From positions 124,001 through 188,000 of the IMG/VR virus record IMGVR_UViG_3300033145_003233: DNA of 64,000 nucleotides; one strand, given 5' to 3'. The notes beneath the pieces are model-generated. The model saw only the letters and a list, made by a program, of their open reading frames with translations. It was not told where the DNA came from and ran no database searches. Both the position numbers and the translations under genes were made by a program. This document shows, in pieces, positions 31,528 to 38,621 of the stretch (its first letter is position 1; each line of letters opens with the position of its first letter). The DNA comes from a virus.

Positions 31528-31703
31528 TTTTTGATTCCCTGTTTTTTCTTTTGTTTGTTTTTAATCCTTCTCATATCAATCGCAAACCGTATTTCGATAT
31601 AAAGATAACAAGCCACCCAAGCTATAATAGTAGCTATAGCAGGCAATGACTTTATGATTATCATGGTTGCAATTACTGTTAATACTACTTCTGAAAAACT
31701 CAT
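31524..31703 (-). CDS. Single-span membrane protein
   Basis: 59 aa from the Met at 31703 (AAGGAATC upstream). Residues about 5-33 are hydrophobic (VVLTVIATMIIIKSLPAIAT...), followed by a strongly basic tail (RRIKNKQKKKQGIKK), so the tail should face the cytoplasm. Confidence 0.75.
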   Translation of the reverse strand: MSFSEVVLTVIATMIIIKSLPAIATIIAWVACYLYIEIRFAIDMRRIKNKQKKKQGIKK

Positions 31704-31736
31704 TTTTTGATTCCTTATTAGGTTTTCACTTAACAA

Positions 31737-31769
31737 TCTATAGGAAAGAAAAAACGTTGGTCTGGAAAA
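31737..31769 (-). promoter_or_regulatory. CCAGACC-type promoter element
   Basis: TTTTTCCAGACC, 16 nt, TATAGA. It lies between the terminator at 31778..31808 and the membrane protein gene. Confidence 0.75.
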
Positions 31770-31777
31770 ATAGAAAA

Positions 31778-31808
31778 TAGCCTTGCAAGCTGTTTACCTG
31801 CAAGGCTA
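31778..31808 (-). terminator. Intrinsic terminator after 31825..32502
   Basis: TAGCCTTGCA, 11-nt loop, TGCAAGGCTA, then TTTTCTATTTTT on the minus strand. Its T-rich tail runs straight into the next promoter element. Confidence 0.85.
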
Positions 31809-31824
31809 TAGTTCCGTGAAAACC

Positions 31825-32502
31825 TTAGCCCATTTTGTATTGAGCCGTGTTTAGATGTATTCGGGTTATATTGCCGAGCAAATAATCTCTGACAATAATC
31901 GGTTTTTTCAAGCCTTGACGTTCGCCCTCTTTTTTCTTAGGGATAAACGACTTCGCAATTGCAAGGTCTGCGGCTGTGAGTTCGTCGCCCGTATCTTTGT
32001 AACGATAAACGGCGGGTTTCGTTCCCAATATAGCCACTTGCAAATAGTAATTGTGCTGATTGTCTTTGTTGGTATGTTCAACCAAAATTCTTGACAATTT
32101 GCCCGAATAAGGGTCTCTGACATGAGTTCCCCACTGTCGGCTTTTTGCCTTAAACGTCGCGGCTGAGTTTTCTGTCATTTCTTTGACTTCGCCCTCAAAC
32201 TGAGCAAGAATTTCCTCTGACACTCCTGCCTCTAAGCAAGCCTCTCTGACTTCGGCTGTGAGTTCCCTGCCTCTTGCATTGTTGACCATATTGGTATAGG
32301 AAAAACCAACAATACAATTCGTGATGGAGTCTTTGACAACCTGCTTGTGTAGAGGATTTCCCCTTTTGTTCATTTTGAGTTCGGTTGTTGATGACAACTG
32401 AATAAATGTTGTCCCGTTCACTCTGAGCAACCGTTCTCTCAAATCTGCCTGATTGATAACGATTGCAGAGTCTTTTGTTTTTACTGCTGTGATTTCTGCC
32501 AT
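31825..32502 (-). CDS. 225 aa protein of higher GC, probably highly expressed
   Basis: Not recognised. Soluble, mixed alpha/beta (SAIVINQADLRERLLRVNGT, HVRDPYSGKLSRILVEHTNK, HNYYLQVAILGTKPAVYRYK), basic C-terminal half. Codons are richer in G and C than in the neighbours. It is alone in a unit with its own CCAGACC element, an AAGGAAT ribosome site and a strong terminator, the layout of an abundant product (inference). Confidence 0.78.
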   Translation of the reverse strand: MAEITAVKTKDSAIVINQADLRERLLRVNGTTFIQLSSTTELKMNKRGNPLHKQVVKDSITNCIVGFSYTNMVNNARGRELTAEVREACLEAGVSEEILAQFEGEVKEMTENSAATFKAKSRQWGTHVRDPYSGKLSRILVEHTNKDNQHNYYLQVAILGTKPAVYRYKDTGDELTAADLAIAKSFIPKKKEGERQGLKKPIIVRDYLLGNITRIHLNTAQYKMG

Positions 32503-32546
32503 TTTTTCATTCCTTAAAAGGTTTTCACTTGGTTCTCACTTACTAA

Positions 32547-32579
32547 TCTATAGAAGCTGAAAATCAAAGGTCTGGAAAA
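32547..32579 (-). promoter_or_regulatory. CCAGACC-type promoter element
   Basis: TTTTCCAGACC, 16 nt, TATAGA, 45 bases before the ATG at 32502. Confidence 0.75.
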
Positions 32580-32599
32580 TTAAATGATAGTATAATTAC

Positions 32600-32749
32600 T
32601 CATTTTCTTCTTCTTGTTCTTTTCTTCCATATTCTGTCAATATGTTTGTTTATTGCTCTGTTTATCCTATTATCACAGAAAATAGGTATTGGAAAACCTT
32701 TTACACATTGCCAAGCATAGAATTTTATTTGTCCGAATGTTAATTTCAT
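32600..32749 (-). CDS. Basic mini-protein (short gene)
   Basis: 49 aa, starts MKLTFGQIKFYAWQCVKGFP and ends with a cluster of basic residues (WKKRTRRRK). It sits between 32759..33238 and the next promoter element with a TAGAGAA upstream of the ATG. Could bind nucleic acid by charge (inference). Confidence 0.68.
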   Translation of the reverse strand: MKLTFGQIKFYAWQCVKGFPIPIFCDNRINRAINKHIDRIWKKRTRRRK

Positions 32750-32758
32750 TTCTCTATT

Positions 32759-33238
32759 TTACACTTTTTCATTCATTATGTCAAGCCCTAAATTGGGATA
32801 TTTTGCCTCAAGATACTTTTTCACTCCTGCACTATATACAGTGGTTACTATTCTATAACTACCTTCCTTATCCCCTTTTAGACGATAGACGGTTTGAGTT
32901 TTGCACCATCTTTTCACTTGTGCCTTTTGTTTTTTCCTTGCTTGGTCTTGTTCTACTGCTTCTACAAGGTTTGTAACGAATATATCACAATCCGTATCTA
33001 TTCCTTTGGGCATCATTGTTGACGGTTTTCTTGCTTGTGATAATGTTCTGCAATGGGCATCAAGTTTTTCTTTTTCCCCTTGATTGAGATAGAAGTCAAC
33101 CATGCCACCACCTGCCGTATCTGTTACTGTTCCGATTCTTTTACCATCTAACCACAAAGAGCAGGAAAAGCCATAGCCTTCTCTACCTACGAAACTTTTA
33201 ACTGCTTTTACTGTATATCCCATTATTTTTTTACCCAT
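32759..33238 (-). CDS. Conserved phage protein of the GREGYGF type
   Basis: 159 aa. VKAVKSFVGREGYGFSCSLW, then GKRIGTVTDTAGGGMVDFYL resembles a family of phage hypothetical proteins (KxFxGREGYGFNxxLxxDGKKVAxVxDDAxGG). Function unknown. Start may be the second Met (33223, MGYTVKAV). Codon use is less AT-rich than in neighbours. Confidence 0.8.
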   Translation of the reverse strand: MGKKIMGYTVKAVKSFVGREGYGFSCSLWLDGKRIGTVTDTAGGGMVDFYLNQGEKEKLDAHCRTLSQARKPSTMMPKGIDTDCDIFVTNLVEAVEQDQARKKQKAQVKRWCKTQTVYRLKGDKEGSYRIVTTVYSAGVKKYLEAKYPNLGLDIMNEKV

Positions 33239-33255
33239 TGTCTTATCCTTTTTAT

Positions 33256-33288
33256 TCTATCCCGCAGAAAAATCGTTGGTCTGGAAAA
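33256..33288 (-). promoter_or_regulatory. CCAGACC-type promoter element
   Basis: TTTTCCAGACC, 16 nt, GATAGA, followed by AAAAAGGAT as ribosome site for 32759..33238. Confidence 0.75.
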
Positions 33289-33483
33289 TTAGGCATCTAC
33301 CACTTCGACATCGCCAGGGTCAGTACCTAAATCTTCGAGTTCTTCGAGTTCGTCAACTATGATAACCGGGTTTCCTTCTGAGGCAAACTGATGGATATTT
33401 TCAGCATCATCTTCTATAGCTGAGGCATCGTCTGCTAGTTTCATCGCATAATAATTGCCGCTCATTCTTGTTACTCTAAACAT
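33289..33483 (-). CDS. Acidic hypothetical protein, 64 aa
   Basis: Short and strongly acidic (ASAIEDDAENIHQFASEG, VDELEELEDLGTDPGDVEVV). Such charge is seen in DNA-mimic proteins, but nothing specific supports that here. Its stop TAA begins the next TAATTTTCCAGACC element. Confidence 0.72.
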   Translation of the reverse strand: MFRVTRMSGNYYAMKLADDASAIEDDAENIHQFASEGNPVIIVDELEELEDLGTDPGDVEVVDA

Positions 33484-33486
33484 TTT

Positions 33487-33741
33487 TTACTCCATTTCTT
33501 TTTTTAACCTGTTAAAAACTCTTACTGAAATATGACTCCAATGCTCTCCGTTCTCTTCTAGGTCGAATAAAATAGCCACATAGTCTGGATATAACGGTTT
33601 GAATTCAGGATCTAGACAATATCCTACAACATTATGTCGTTTTATCCAAGCTAATAATTTATCATCATCTACAAATACTCCGTTAGGTATATCAGCATTA
33701 TAATTTCCATATCTGAAAGCATTTGGTGGTAATTCTTGCAT
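33487..33741 (-). CDS. Hypothetical protein, 84 aa
   Basis: QELPPNAFRYGNYNADIPNG, then FDLEENGEHWSHISVRVFNR. Not recognised. ATG follows TATAGATT directly (element 33744..33776). Confidence 0.75.
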   Translation of the reverse strand: MQELPPNAFRYGNYNADIPNGVFVDDDKLLAWIKRHNVVGYCLDPEFKPLYPDYVAILFDLEENGEHWSHISVRVFNRLKKEME

Positions 33742-33743
33742 AA

Positions 33744-33776
33744 TCTATACAAGCTGTTTTTTGTTTGTCTGGAAAG
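33744..33776 (-). promoter_or_regulatory. CCAGACA-type promoter element
   Basis: CTTTCCAGACA, 16 nt, TATAGA; ATG starts 2 nt after the hexamer. Confidence 0.75.
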
Positions 33777-34064
33777 TTAAAACCCACTTTTTCTCCAATC
33801 AACAGTAGGTATTGTAATGCTAGTTATTTTCTTTTCAAAATCGAGGTTTATTTCTAAATCATATAATTCTGACCAATAAGATACATATATGCTTTGTCCA
33901 GATGGAAGAGCTGCTTCAGAATAATGGACCATCTGGAAAACTATTCCTGACATATAAAGAAAGTCTCCATTCTTATATTTTTCTTCTAGTTCTTCTGGAG
34001 TTAAAGCCCTGATATGCTTTATAAAATGTGAGGCTAGTTGTCTGGTTTCAATTATCTTTGCCAT
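33777..34064 (-). CDS. Hypothetical protein, 95 aa
   Basis: Start chosen at the TAATG overlap with the gene before (34064), which has AAAGGGAAAAC upstream; the Met at 34085 is less likely. HFIKHIRALTPEELEEKYKN, then FQMVHYSEAALPSGQSIYVS. Not recognised. Confidence 0.75.
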   Translation of the reverse strand: MAKIIETRQLASHFIKHIRALTPEELEEKYKNGDFLYMSGIVFQMVHYSEAALPSGQSIYVSYWSELYDLEINLDFEKKITSITIPTVDWRKSGF

Positions 34065-34300
34065 TAGTTTTCCCTTTGCAACCAATGTTGTCTAGGTCGT
34101 CCTTCTTCTGGTAAATCTCCAAATCCCATTCCTTCTGCTGCTGCTCCGATAAGATTACTATTAACTACTGACCTATCTTTCATTTCTTTTGTAAAACGAG
34201 GTGGAGCACTTCGTCTGCATTGCCAGCATAATTCCGAGACAGAAGTAGTGTCTCTTCCACAACCTAAGCAACAAAATATTGGATCTGGTTTCTTACTCAT
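34064..34300 (-). CDS. Zinc-ribbon small protein
   Basis: 78 aa. CCLGCGRDTTSVSELCWQCR at about 10-29 is a CxxC...CxxC ribbon; the rest is basic and flexible. ATG follows TATAAATT directly. Confidence 0.78.
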   Translation of the reverse strand: MSKKPDPIFCCLGCGRDTTSVSELCWQCRRSAPPRFTKEMKDRSVVNSNLIGAAAEGMGFGDLPEEGRPRQHWLQREN

Positions 34301-34302
34301 AA

Positions 34303-34335
34303 TTTATACCAGTTGAAAATTATTTGTCTGGAAAG
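34303..34335 (-). promoter_or_regulatory. CCAGACA-type promoter element
   Basis: CTTTCCAGACA, 16 nt, TATAAA; ATG 2 nt after the hexamer. Confidence 0.75.
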
Positions 34336-34704
34336 TTAGCTTCCTACATTCGGCATTGGAAATTGTGTATCCCATTTTCTCTTTCTCACAATATCTAACG
34401 GGTCTAAAAGAACATTGCCATTTTGTGTCCAGACATCAATATCACAAAAAGCAGAAGAGGTTACAAGACCTGCTAATCCTACCCCTTCTAGATGATTAGT
34501 TTCTAATACTACATGAGGTCTGAAAAAACAGTCTCCCCAGACAAACTGATGAATCATCTTCGATCCATATTTGATTTTCGTATCCCTTATTGCCCCAACA
34601 AAAGATACTACTCCTTCATCAGCCTTTTGGACAATCATTCTCAGGGGAATATGTATCCCATTTTCCCCTACCATCATTCTAGTTGCTACATCACTTCCAA
34701 GCAT
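34336..34704 (-). CDS. Hypothetical protein, 122 aa
   Basis: Beta-rich (IVQKADEGVVSFVGAIRDTK, FFRPHVVLETNHLEGVGLAG). Not recognised. Preceded by TATAGAAT and an AAAAAGGGAAT ribosome site, showing the second layout of this promoter class, with a leader. Confidence 0.75.
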   Translation of the reverse strand: MLGSDVATRMMVGENGIHIPLRMIVQKADEGVVSFVGAIRDTKIKYGSKMIHQFVWGDCFFRPHVVLETNHLEGVGLAGLVTSSAFCDIDVWTQNGNVLLDPLDIVRKRKWDTQFPMPNVGS

Positions 34705-34721
34705 TTTTATTCCCTTTTTAT

Positions 34722-34754
34722 TCTATACTTTTAATTTTTCATTTGTCTGGAAAT
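34722..34754 (-). promoter_or_regulatory. CCAGACA-type promoter element
   Basis: ATTTCCAGACA, 16 nt, TATAGA. It lies inside the last codons of the short gene 34723..34860. Confidence 0.75.
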
Positions 34755-34860
34755 TTGATGAATTAGGTAATATTACTGGTTCTTCTCTATCTTTTCTAGC
34801 TTGTTGTTCTATTTGTTGTTGAGCTAGTTGTATTTCTTCTTCTGGGGTTAAATTATTCAT
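34723..34860 (-). CDS. Glutamine-rich mini-protein overlapping a promoter
   Basis: 45 aa: NNLTPEEEIQLAQQQIEQQA then a tail NSSNFQTNEKLKV encoded by the promoter element itself. ATG overlaps the stop of 34853..35110 by 8 bases, as in other chained genes. Confidence 0.6.
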   Translation of the reverse strand: MNNLTPEEEIQLAQQQIEQQARKDREEPVILPNSSNFQTNEKLKV

Positions 34861-35110
34861 TTGGAAATTTCTTCTTAACTAGTTTATCTTTGTAACAATC
34901 TTCACAAACAGCCACATGACCTTTTTTAACTAGTTCTTGTGCTCTTTTATCATCATAAAAGCCCTCTTGGTCTATCCATAGGAGTTTCTCAGACTGTTCT
35001 ATCTCACCGCATATATCGCAGCAATTAAGACCCATATCTCCCAGGGCATTTCTTTCCTCATCTGTTATATCTTTAATATTAAGATAGATTAGTTCTTTTC
35101 TAGTTCTCAT
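34853..35110 (-). CDS. Zinc-ribbon small protein
   Basis: 85 aa. CCDICGEIEQSEKLLWIDQE near 29-48 and CEDCYKDKLVKKK near 70-82. TraR/DksA-like spacing is possible but the helical hairpin is missing, so no function is assigned. Confidence 0.76.
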   Translation of the reverse strand: MRTRKELIYLNIKDITDEERNALGDMGLNCCDICGEIEQSEKLLWIDQEGFYDDKRAQELVKKGHVAVCEDCYKDKLVKKKFPNE

Positions 35111-35113
35111 TAG

Positions 35114-35329
35114 TTACCCCGGATGAATTATTATATCGCTTGTGTGTAATACATATTGGAAAGTAAAATCACAACCACAATTTTCACAATACCCTGATAA
35201 ATACAACATTGTCCTATTGTGTTGTAAAGTAGGACGATTTAAGTGTAGGTGTTTATCTTCTGATTTACAAGAGGGACAATTTCTATCGCCTCTTTCGTCT
35301 CTATAAATTTTTATTTCTCTTAATGCCAT
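35114..35329 (-). CDS. Zinc-ribbon small protein
   Basis: 71 aa. CPSCKSEDKHLHLNRPTLQH and YCENCGCDFTFQYVLH: a CxxC...CxxC ribbon with a beta hairpin. ATG follows TATAGATT directly. Confidence 0.78.
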   Translation of the reverse strand: MALREIKIYRDERGDRNCPSCKSEDKHLHLNRPTLQHNRTMLYLSGYCENCGCDFTFQYVLHTSDIIIHPG

Positions 35330-35331
35330 AA

Positions 35332-35364
35332 TCTATAGAAAAGATTTTTCATCTGTCTGGAAAT
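35332..35364 (-). promoter_or_regulatory. CCAGACA-type promoter element
   Basis: AATTTCCAGACA, 16 nt, TATAGA; ATG 2 nt after the hexamer. Confidence 0.75.
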
Positions 35365-35811
35365 TTAGCCAAACTCATAACAGCCATCATCAATCCATCT
35401 TTTTTTAGGAATTTTCCACTTAATATCAGGATTGCCCATAAAAGCAATTACCATCCAAAACCTAACCCACATTCCCACATACATAGCAACCTCTTGTTGT
35501 TTACTGTCTGGATTAAGCCACAAATCCTCCTGAAAGTGTTCATAGGTATAATTTGTTGAGCCATACCATTTCGGCGCAGTGGGTAAATCTAACACTTCTT
35601 TGATTTTCTCCCAAGGGTATCTGACATCACCTATTTCTTTGATAAAGAATTTAGTAGGATCAAAGCCAATTATTTCTTTACCTGCTTTATAGGCTTTTGT
35701 TAACTCGTGTTCATCTACGTTGGATAGAACAACGATAGTTTCATACCTACCATGTCCATCTCCCCATCTATCGCCAACTGTAAATGATATGATAAAGTCA
35801 TCCGTTTTCAT
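35365..35811 (-). CDS. Hypothetical protein, 148 aa
   Basis: TVGDRWGDGHGRYETIVVLS near the start, FDPTKFFIKEIGDVRYPWEK, a tryptophan-rich end (WVRFWMVIAFMGNPDIKWKI). Not recognised. Overlaps 35798..36166 by 14 bases. Confidence 0.76.
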   Translation of the reverse strand: MKTDDFIISFTVGDRWGDGHGRYETIVVLSNVDEHELTKAYKAGKEIIGFDPTKFFIKEIGDVRYPWEKIKEVLDLPTAPKWYGSTNYTYEHFQEDLWLNPDSKQQEVAMYVGMWVRFWMVIAFMGNPDIKWKIPKKRWIDDGCYEFG

Positions 35812-36166
35812 AATGGTCTATTGCTCCTTCATCACACTTCTGATTACGAATACAGTCTGAGCATTTCGTGATAGGTGCTTTCCCATAATAAATACAATCT
35901 TCCCAAGTGCAAGTAAACCTCATAGCTTTGTGGATAGACTGAACATCTTTTCTCATCTGTTTTATGTCTTTTTCTATTGTTGATACTCTATCTATGTATT
36001 TATCATAGAATACAAATAGTGTAACAACAAAAACTATTGACCCGCAGAGAGAGACATATAAAAATACGTCTACAGGAATAAATGCGATAGGTAATTCTGG
36101 ACATGAGAAAATAGCTAATAAAAGAACAATAGCAAACCACCATTTATATATTTTATCTAAGCTCAT
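35798..36166 (-). CDS. Membrane protein with coiled coil and cysteine motif
   Basis: 122 aa. Two hydrophobic segments (about 9-24 and 31-53), a coiled coil (DRVSTIEKDIKQMRKDVQSI) and a cysteine part (CTWEDCIYYGKAPITKCSDC, IRNQKC). ATG follows GATAAAAT directly. Confidence 0.76.
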   Translation of the reverse strand: MSLDKIYKWWFAIVLLLAIFSCPELPIAFIPVDVFLYVSLCGSIVFVVTLFVFYDKYIDRVSTIEKDIKQMRKDVQSIHKAMRFTCTWEDCIYYGKAPITKCSDCIRNQKCDEGAIDHYENG

Positions 36167-36168
36167 AT

Positions 36169-36201
36169 TTTATCTTATTAAAAAACCTTTTGTCTGGAAA
36201 A
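36169..36201 (-). promoter_or_regulatory. CCAGACA-type promoter element
   Basis: TTTTCCAGACA, 16 nt, GATAAA; ATG 2 nt after the hexamer. Confidence 0.7.
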
Positions 36202-36202
36202 A

Positions 36203-36600
36203 TAATGCCGGTTGGTGCCCGTTCTCTTAAGGGAGCGCCAGTTACCCCCGAAAAAGCCACTAGCAAGCACCAACCGGCTCTCTAATCGCGGGAGCATTGC
36301 CCCAGCGAGGTTACAATACGACTCTCCCTGCCGACCCATGCCAGCAGGGAGAGTTTCAACTACCTTACGTTTCCAAACGTTTCCGACATTGCTAAGAAGA
36401 GATTATATCGAAGGCCGATTTAATTGACTACAGCTTGTCAGGGGAAATCGACTAAAAAACCATCAAGCCTGCCGAATCTCTAATAATATTCTCTAATCAG
36501 TGTAAGAATTTTCGTTTACCGCATCATAGCCTCCTTTCGAGTCCGTTTGAAGTTTCGATATTAACTTGTTATTTGTTCTCTACTCTTTATTGGGTAAAGA
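36203..36600 (-). ncRNA. Structured noncoding RNA candidate, about 400 nt
   Basis: No convincing ORF, visibly higher GC than the flanks, and strong inverted repeats: GCCGGTTGGTGC (36267-36278) with GCACCAACCGGC (36207-36218), 12 of 12 paired, and CTCTCCCTGC/GCAGGGAGAG (36322-36353). A perfect AAAGGAGG and ATGATGCGGTAA mini-ORF lie at 36516-36537. The region fills the space between two CCAGACA elements. I could not match it to tmRNA, RNase P or a group I intron by eye. Confidence 0.55.
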
Positions 36601-36618
36601 AATTGATTGTCTGGAAAA
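36586..36618 (-). promoter_or_regulatory. CCAGACA-type promoter element before the structured RNA
   Basis: TTTTCCAGACA, 16 nt, AATAAA. The -10-like part is weak. Confidence 0.55.
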
Positions 36619-36786
36619 TTATAAATCTTCTCTGATAACTTCTTCTACTTCTTCTTCAGTGTAACCTGTTGCCTGTGCTATAGCTTCTATATACATTGAA
36701 GCAGAATCAGGTATAGACTTTAACATCCACTTTGCTTGTTTATAATCTTTGTGATCTCTTATTTTTTCTTTGTCAAATTTATCCAT
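36619..36786 (-). CDS. Small helical protein (short gene)
   Basis: 55 aa: DKFDKEKIRDHKDYKQAKWM, then YIEAIAQATGYTEEEVEEVI. Helical with a possible HTH-like end. AAGGATTAAAA precedes the ATG. Its TAA stop begins the TAATTTTCCAGACA element. Confidence 0.74.
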   Translation of the reverse strand: MDKFDKEKIRDHKDYKQAKWMLKSIPDSASMYIEAIAQATGYTEEEVEEVIREDL

Positions 36787-36788
36787 TT

Positions 36789-37109
36789 TTAATCCTTCTC
36801 TCTAGGTTTTCCACGACTTATACCTGCTCCTAACATAGCAGCTTCTTTTTGTGGAGAAGTGCCAAAATCCCAACATGCTCTTGAATCACATTCTTTGATG
36901 AGTTTCTTTATTTGTTCCAAGTTAGATACATTATACTCAACATTAAGCCCTCCCTCAGTAATGTTCGCATATATGTTTAACTTGTCCAGTTTTTTCTGGA
37001 GTTTGACAGCATTAAGATATTTTATTCTAGAGACAAAGATTCTCCTTTGTCTCGCCTCTTCCAATATCTCTATTGCTTTGGGATTGATTTTCTTATCTTT
37101 ATCACTCAT
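36789..37109 (-). CDS. Hypothetical protein, 106 aa
   Basis: Helical charged N-terminus (NPKAIEILEEARQRRIFVSR), then KLNIYANITEGGLNVEYNVS and LIKECDSRACWDFG. Not recognised. ATG follows GATAGAAT directly. Confidence 0.75.
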   Translation of the reverse strand: MSDKDKKINPKAIEILEEARQRRIFVSRIKYLNAVKLQKKLDKLNIYANITEGGLNVEYNVSNLEQIKKLIKECDSRACWDFGTSPQKEAAMLGAGISRGKPREKD

Positions 37110-37287
37110 ATTCTATCCCAGTAATTTTTCTTTTGTCTGGAAAATTAGCAGAGGGGCAAGTTTGAGGGCATAAATAAGAGGTTATTCCTTCTTCTGATAT
37201 TAACACTATCATATACCAGCCTCTTTTACATTTTCCATCTTTGATCTCTTTATATCGGCATTCTTTTTCGGTGTCAAAGGTCTCCAT
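37102..37287 (-). CDS. Cysteine-rich mini-protein reading through a promoter element
   Basis: 61 aa: ECRYKEIKDGKCKRGWYMIV, YLCPQTCPSANFPDKRKITG. The last 16 residues are encoded by the CCAGACA element itself, and its stop overlaps the next ATG. The C...C...C..CP layout is common in small phage proteins. Confidence 0.7.
   Translation of the reverse strand: METFDTEKECRYKEIKDGKCKRGWYMIVLISEEGITSYLCPQTCPSANFPDKRKITGIEYE
37112..37144 (-). promoter_or_regulatory. CCAGACA-type promoter element
   Basis: TTTTCCAGACA, 16 nt, GATAGA; ATG of 36789..37109 2 nt after the hexamer. Confidence 0.75.
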
Positions 37288-37320
37288 AACCTTTGATTTA
37301 ACTTTTTATTTTATATCCCT

Positions 37321-37560
37321 CTAAATTACTTCAAACCAACTACAAAGAACATTAAAAGAACAATGTCCGCTTGTAAATTCCATACATTCAATGAACATTC
37401 CATTACCTGAACACATCTTTTTAACTAATGTCGATGTCTCATCACTGATATAAACTTTTTCGGTGTGGCCTGCTTTTACTACTTCGGTGTAAGGTGCGGT
37501 GGTATCATCGGCTGATTCATAGATGGTCAGTGTTACATCTTGTCTCCATCTTATTCGCAT
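37321..37560 (-). CDS. Beta-rich hypothetical protein
   Basis: 79 aa from the Met at 37560 (GGGAGG 7 nt upstream, overlap with EVEKCE end of the gene before). RIRWRQDVTLTIYESADDTT, KAGHTEKVYISDETSTLVKK. Not recognised. Confidence 0.74.
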   Translation of the reverse strand: MRIRWRQDVTLTIYESADDTTAPYTEVVKAGHTEKVYISDETSTLVKKMCSGNGMFIECMEFTSGHCSFNVLCSWFEVI

Positions 37561-37787
37561 TTTTCTACCTCCCAATGATTGATTGCCCCGGAAAATTCTC
37601 TATTCATCATATTACAGATTTCACGGGCAAACTCATAAGAGAATTTTGTAGTTCCGTAATCTTTGAACCCTGTCAATTTTGATTCCCAGTATATCCTATA
37701 CATGGGAGGTTTATTCTCTTTCGCCACCCCGATATTAGTCAACATCAGAACAAATATTACTACAAATATTGCTATAAGCCTTTTCAT
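37551..37787 (-). CDS. Exported small protein
   Basis: 78 aa. N-terminus MKRLIAIFVVIFVLMLTNIG is a signal peptide (basic start, hydrophobic core), with possible cleavage after GVA. The mature part (KENKPPMYRIYWESKLTGFK) is soluble. ATG follows GATAGAAT directly. Confidence 0.77.
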   Translation of the reverse strand: MKRLIAIFVVIFVLMLTNIGVAKENKPPMYRIYWESKLTGFKDYGTTKFSYEFAREICNMMNREFSGAINHWEVEKCE

Positions 37788-37789
37788 AT

Positions 37790-37822
37790 TCTATCCAATC
37801 ATTTTTTTGTTTGTCTGGAAAA
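37790..37822 (-). promoter_or_regulatory. CCAGACA-type promoter element
   Basis: TTTTCCAGACA, 16 nt, GATAGA; ATG of the exported protein 2 nt after the hexamer. Confidence 0.75.
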
Positions 37823-38029
37823 TTAATCAGGTTCGACTGTTTCTACAAAACTATACTGCTTGCCACCCTTGTAGGTGTCATTACGAGAGGATATAAGAAC
37901 ATGATGTCCTACATATCTTTTATCCAGAGGATTTATAACCTCATAGATATTATATGGAACATCCATTGCATTAGCATAGGTCTGTGCTCTTTTTCTGGTA
38001 GCTGCTAAGGTAGATATAGTAATACTCAT
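37823..38029 (-). CDS. Small basic protein, 68 aa
   Basis: SITISTLAATRKRAQTYANA, YNIYEVINPLDKRYVGHHVL. Compact alpha/beta; not recognised. Begins by ATGA overlap with the 30 aa membrane peptide gene before it and has GGGAG upstream. Confidence 0.72.
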   Translation of the reverse strand: MSITISTLAATRKRAQTYANAMDVPYNIYEVINPLDKRYVGHHVLISSRNDTYKGGKQYSFVETVEPD

Positions 38030-38118
38030 TTTTTAACTCCCTTTTCTATTTTCTGAAAAATTTTCATGAATATAAAGACCGTAAGGGGCAACCATATATC
38101 TATATCTTTGATTAACAT
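38026..38118 (-). CDS. Membrane micro-protein candidate, 30 aa
   Basis: LIKDIDIWLPLTVFIFMKIF followed by QKIEKGVKK: one hydrophobic span with basic tail. The ATGA link to 37823..38029 and GGGAG inside its last codons support translation coupling. Start uncertain. Confidence 0.5.
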   Translation of the reverse strand: MLIKDIDIWLPLTVFIFMKIFQKIEKGVKK

Positions 38119-38124
38119 AATTCA

Positions 38125-38535
38125 TCAAAAGTTTTGTTCTATGTCCTTTTCATGGCAGATATGCTGTATATGGTTATAAATTTCATCAGCTATATCATTT
38201 CCCTGTGCAGGGATAAAATCTTGTTTGAAAACTGTTTTGACAATGACTTCAATAGTTGCAAATATTTCTGTTGAAAGTTCTTCCCAAAAATCGTAATGCT
38301 CTCCACCCTCTCCTTCAATAGTAATATCTTTTTCTGCCTTTATTATTGCATAGTCTAAAACTCTGCTTTTCTTCTCACTATCCGACATAGATTCTTTGTA
38401 GAAGATATGAATAGTCATATCATAAGTGGTTTCTTCTCCAGAACCCTGTATTTCAAATGTAAACTGCTGCTCACACTCTCTAAAAACCGAGTGAACTACA
38501 GCATTACATGTACCTTTTGACAATATTTCTAACAT
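38125..38535 (-). CDS. Acidic hypothetical protein, 136 aa
   Basis: FTFEIQGSGEETTYDMTIHI, KDITIEGEGGEHYDFWEELS, ending HICHEKDIEQNF. Soluble alpha/beta; not recognised. Downstream of the palindrome-flanked promoter at 38556..38602. Confidence 0.75.
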   Translation of the reverse strand: MLEILSKGTCNAVVHSVFRECEQQFTFEIQGSGEETTYDMTIHIFYKESMSDSEKKSRVLDYAIIKAEKDITIEGEGGEHYDFWEELSTEIFATIEVIVKTVFKQDFIPAQGNDIADEIYNHIQHICHEKDIEQNF

Positions 38536-38555
38536 TCTTTTTTCTCCATAATCGA

Positions 38556-38602
38556 ATCACTTGCACACATTATAACATTTTTCTACAATGTATGCAAGTG
38601 AT
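38556..38602 (-). promoter_or_regulatory. Promoter enclosed in a 15-base inverted repeat (operator candidate)
   Basis: TTGCAT, 17 nt, TATAAT (38569-38597) lies within arms ATCACTTGCAcACAT (38556-38570) and ATGTaTGCAAGTGAT (38588-38602), complementary except one position. One arm covers the -10 start side and the other the -35, as expected for a repressor site. Drives 38125..38535. Confidence 0.7.
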
Positions 38603-38621
38603 TTTTCATTTGTCTGGAAAA
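38589..38621 (-). promoter_or_regulatory. CCAGACA-type promoter element next to the operator
   Basis: TTTTCCAGACA, 16 nt, CATACA; the hexamer lies in the right arm of the inverted repeat, so the two promoter types overlap. Confidence 0.6.

Noticed and set aside
32689-32976. Plus-strand ORF of 95 codons rich in Leu and Phe
   Set aside because: Shadow of 32600..32749 and 32759..33238 on the minus strand.
36212-36427. Plus-strand ORF of 71 codons
   Set aside because: It lies across the arms of the large inverted repeats and has no ribosome site; treated as part of a structured RNA.
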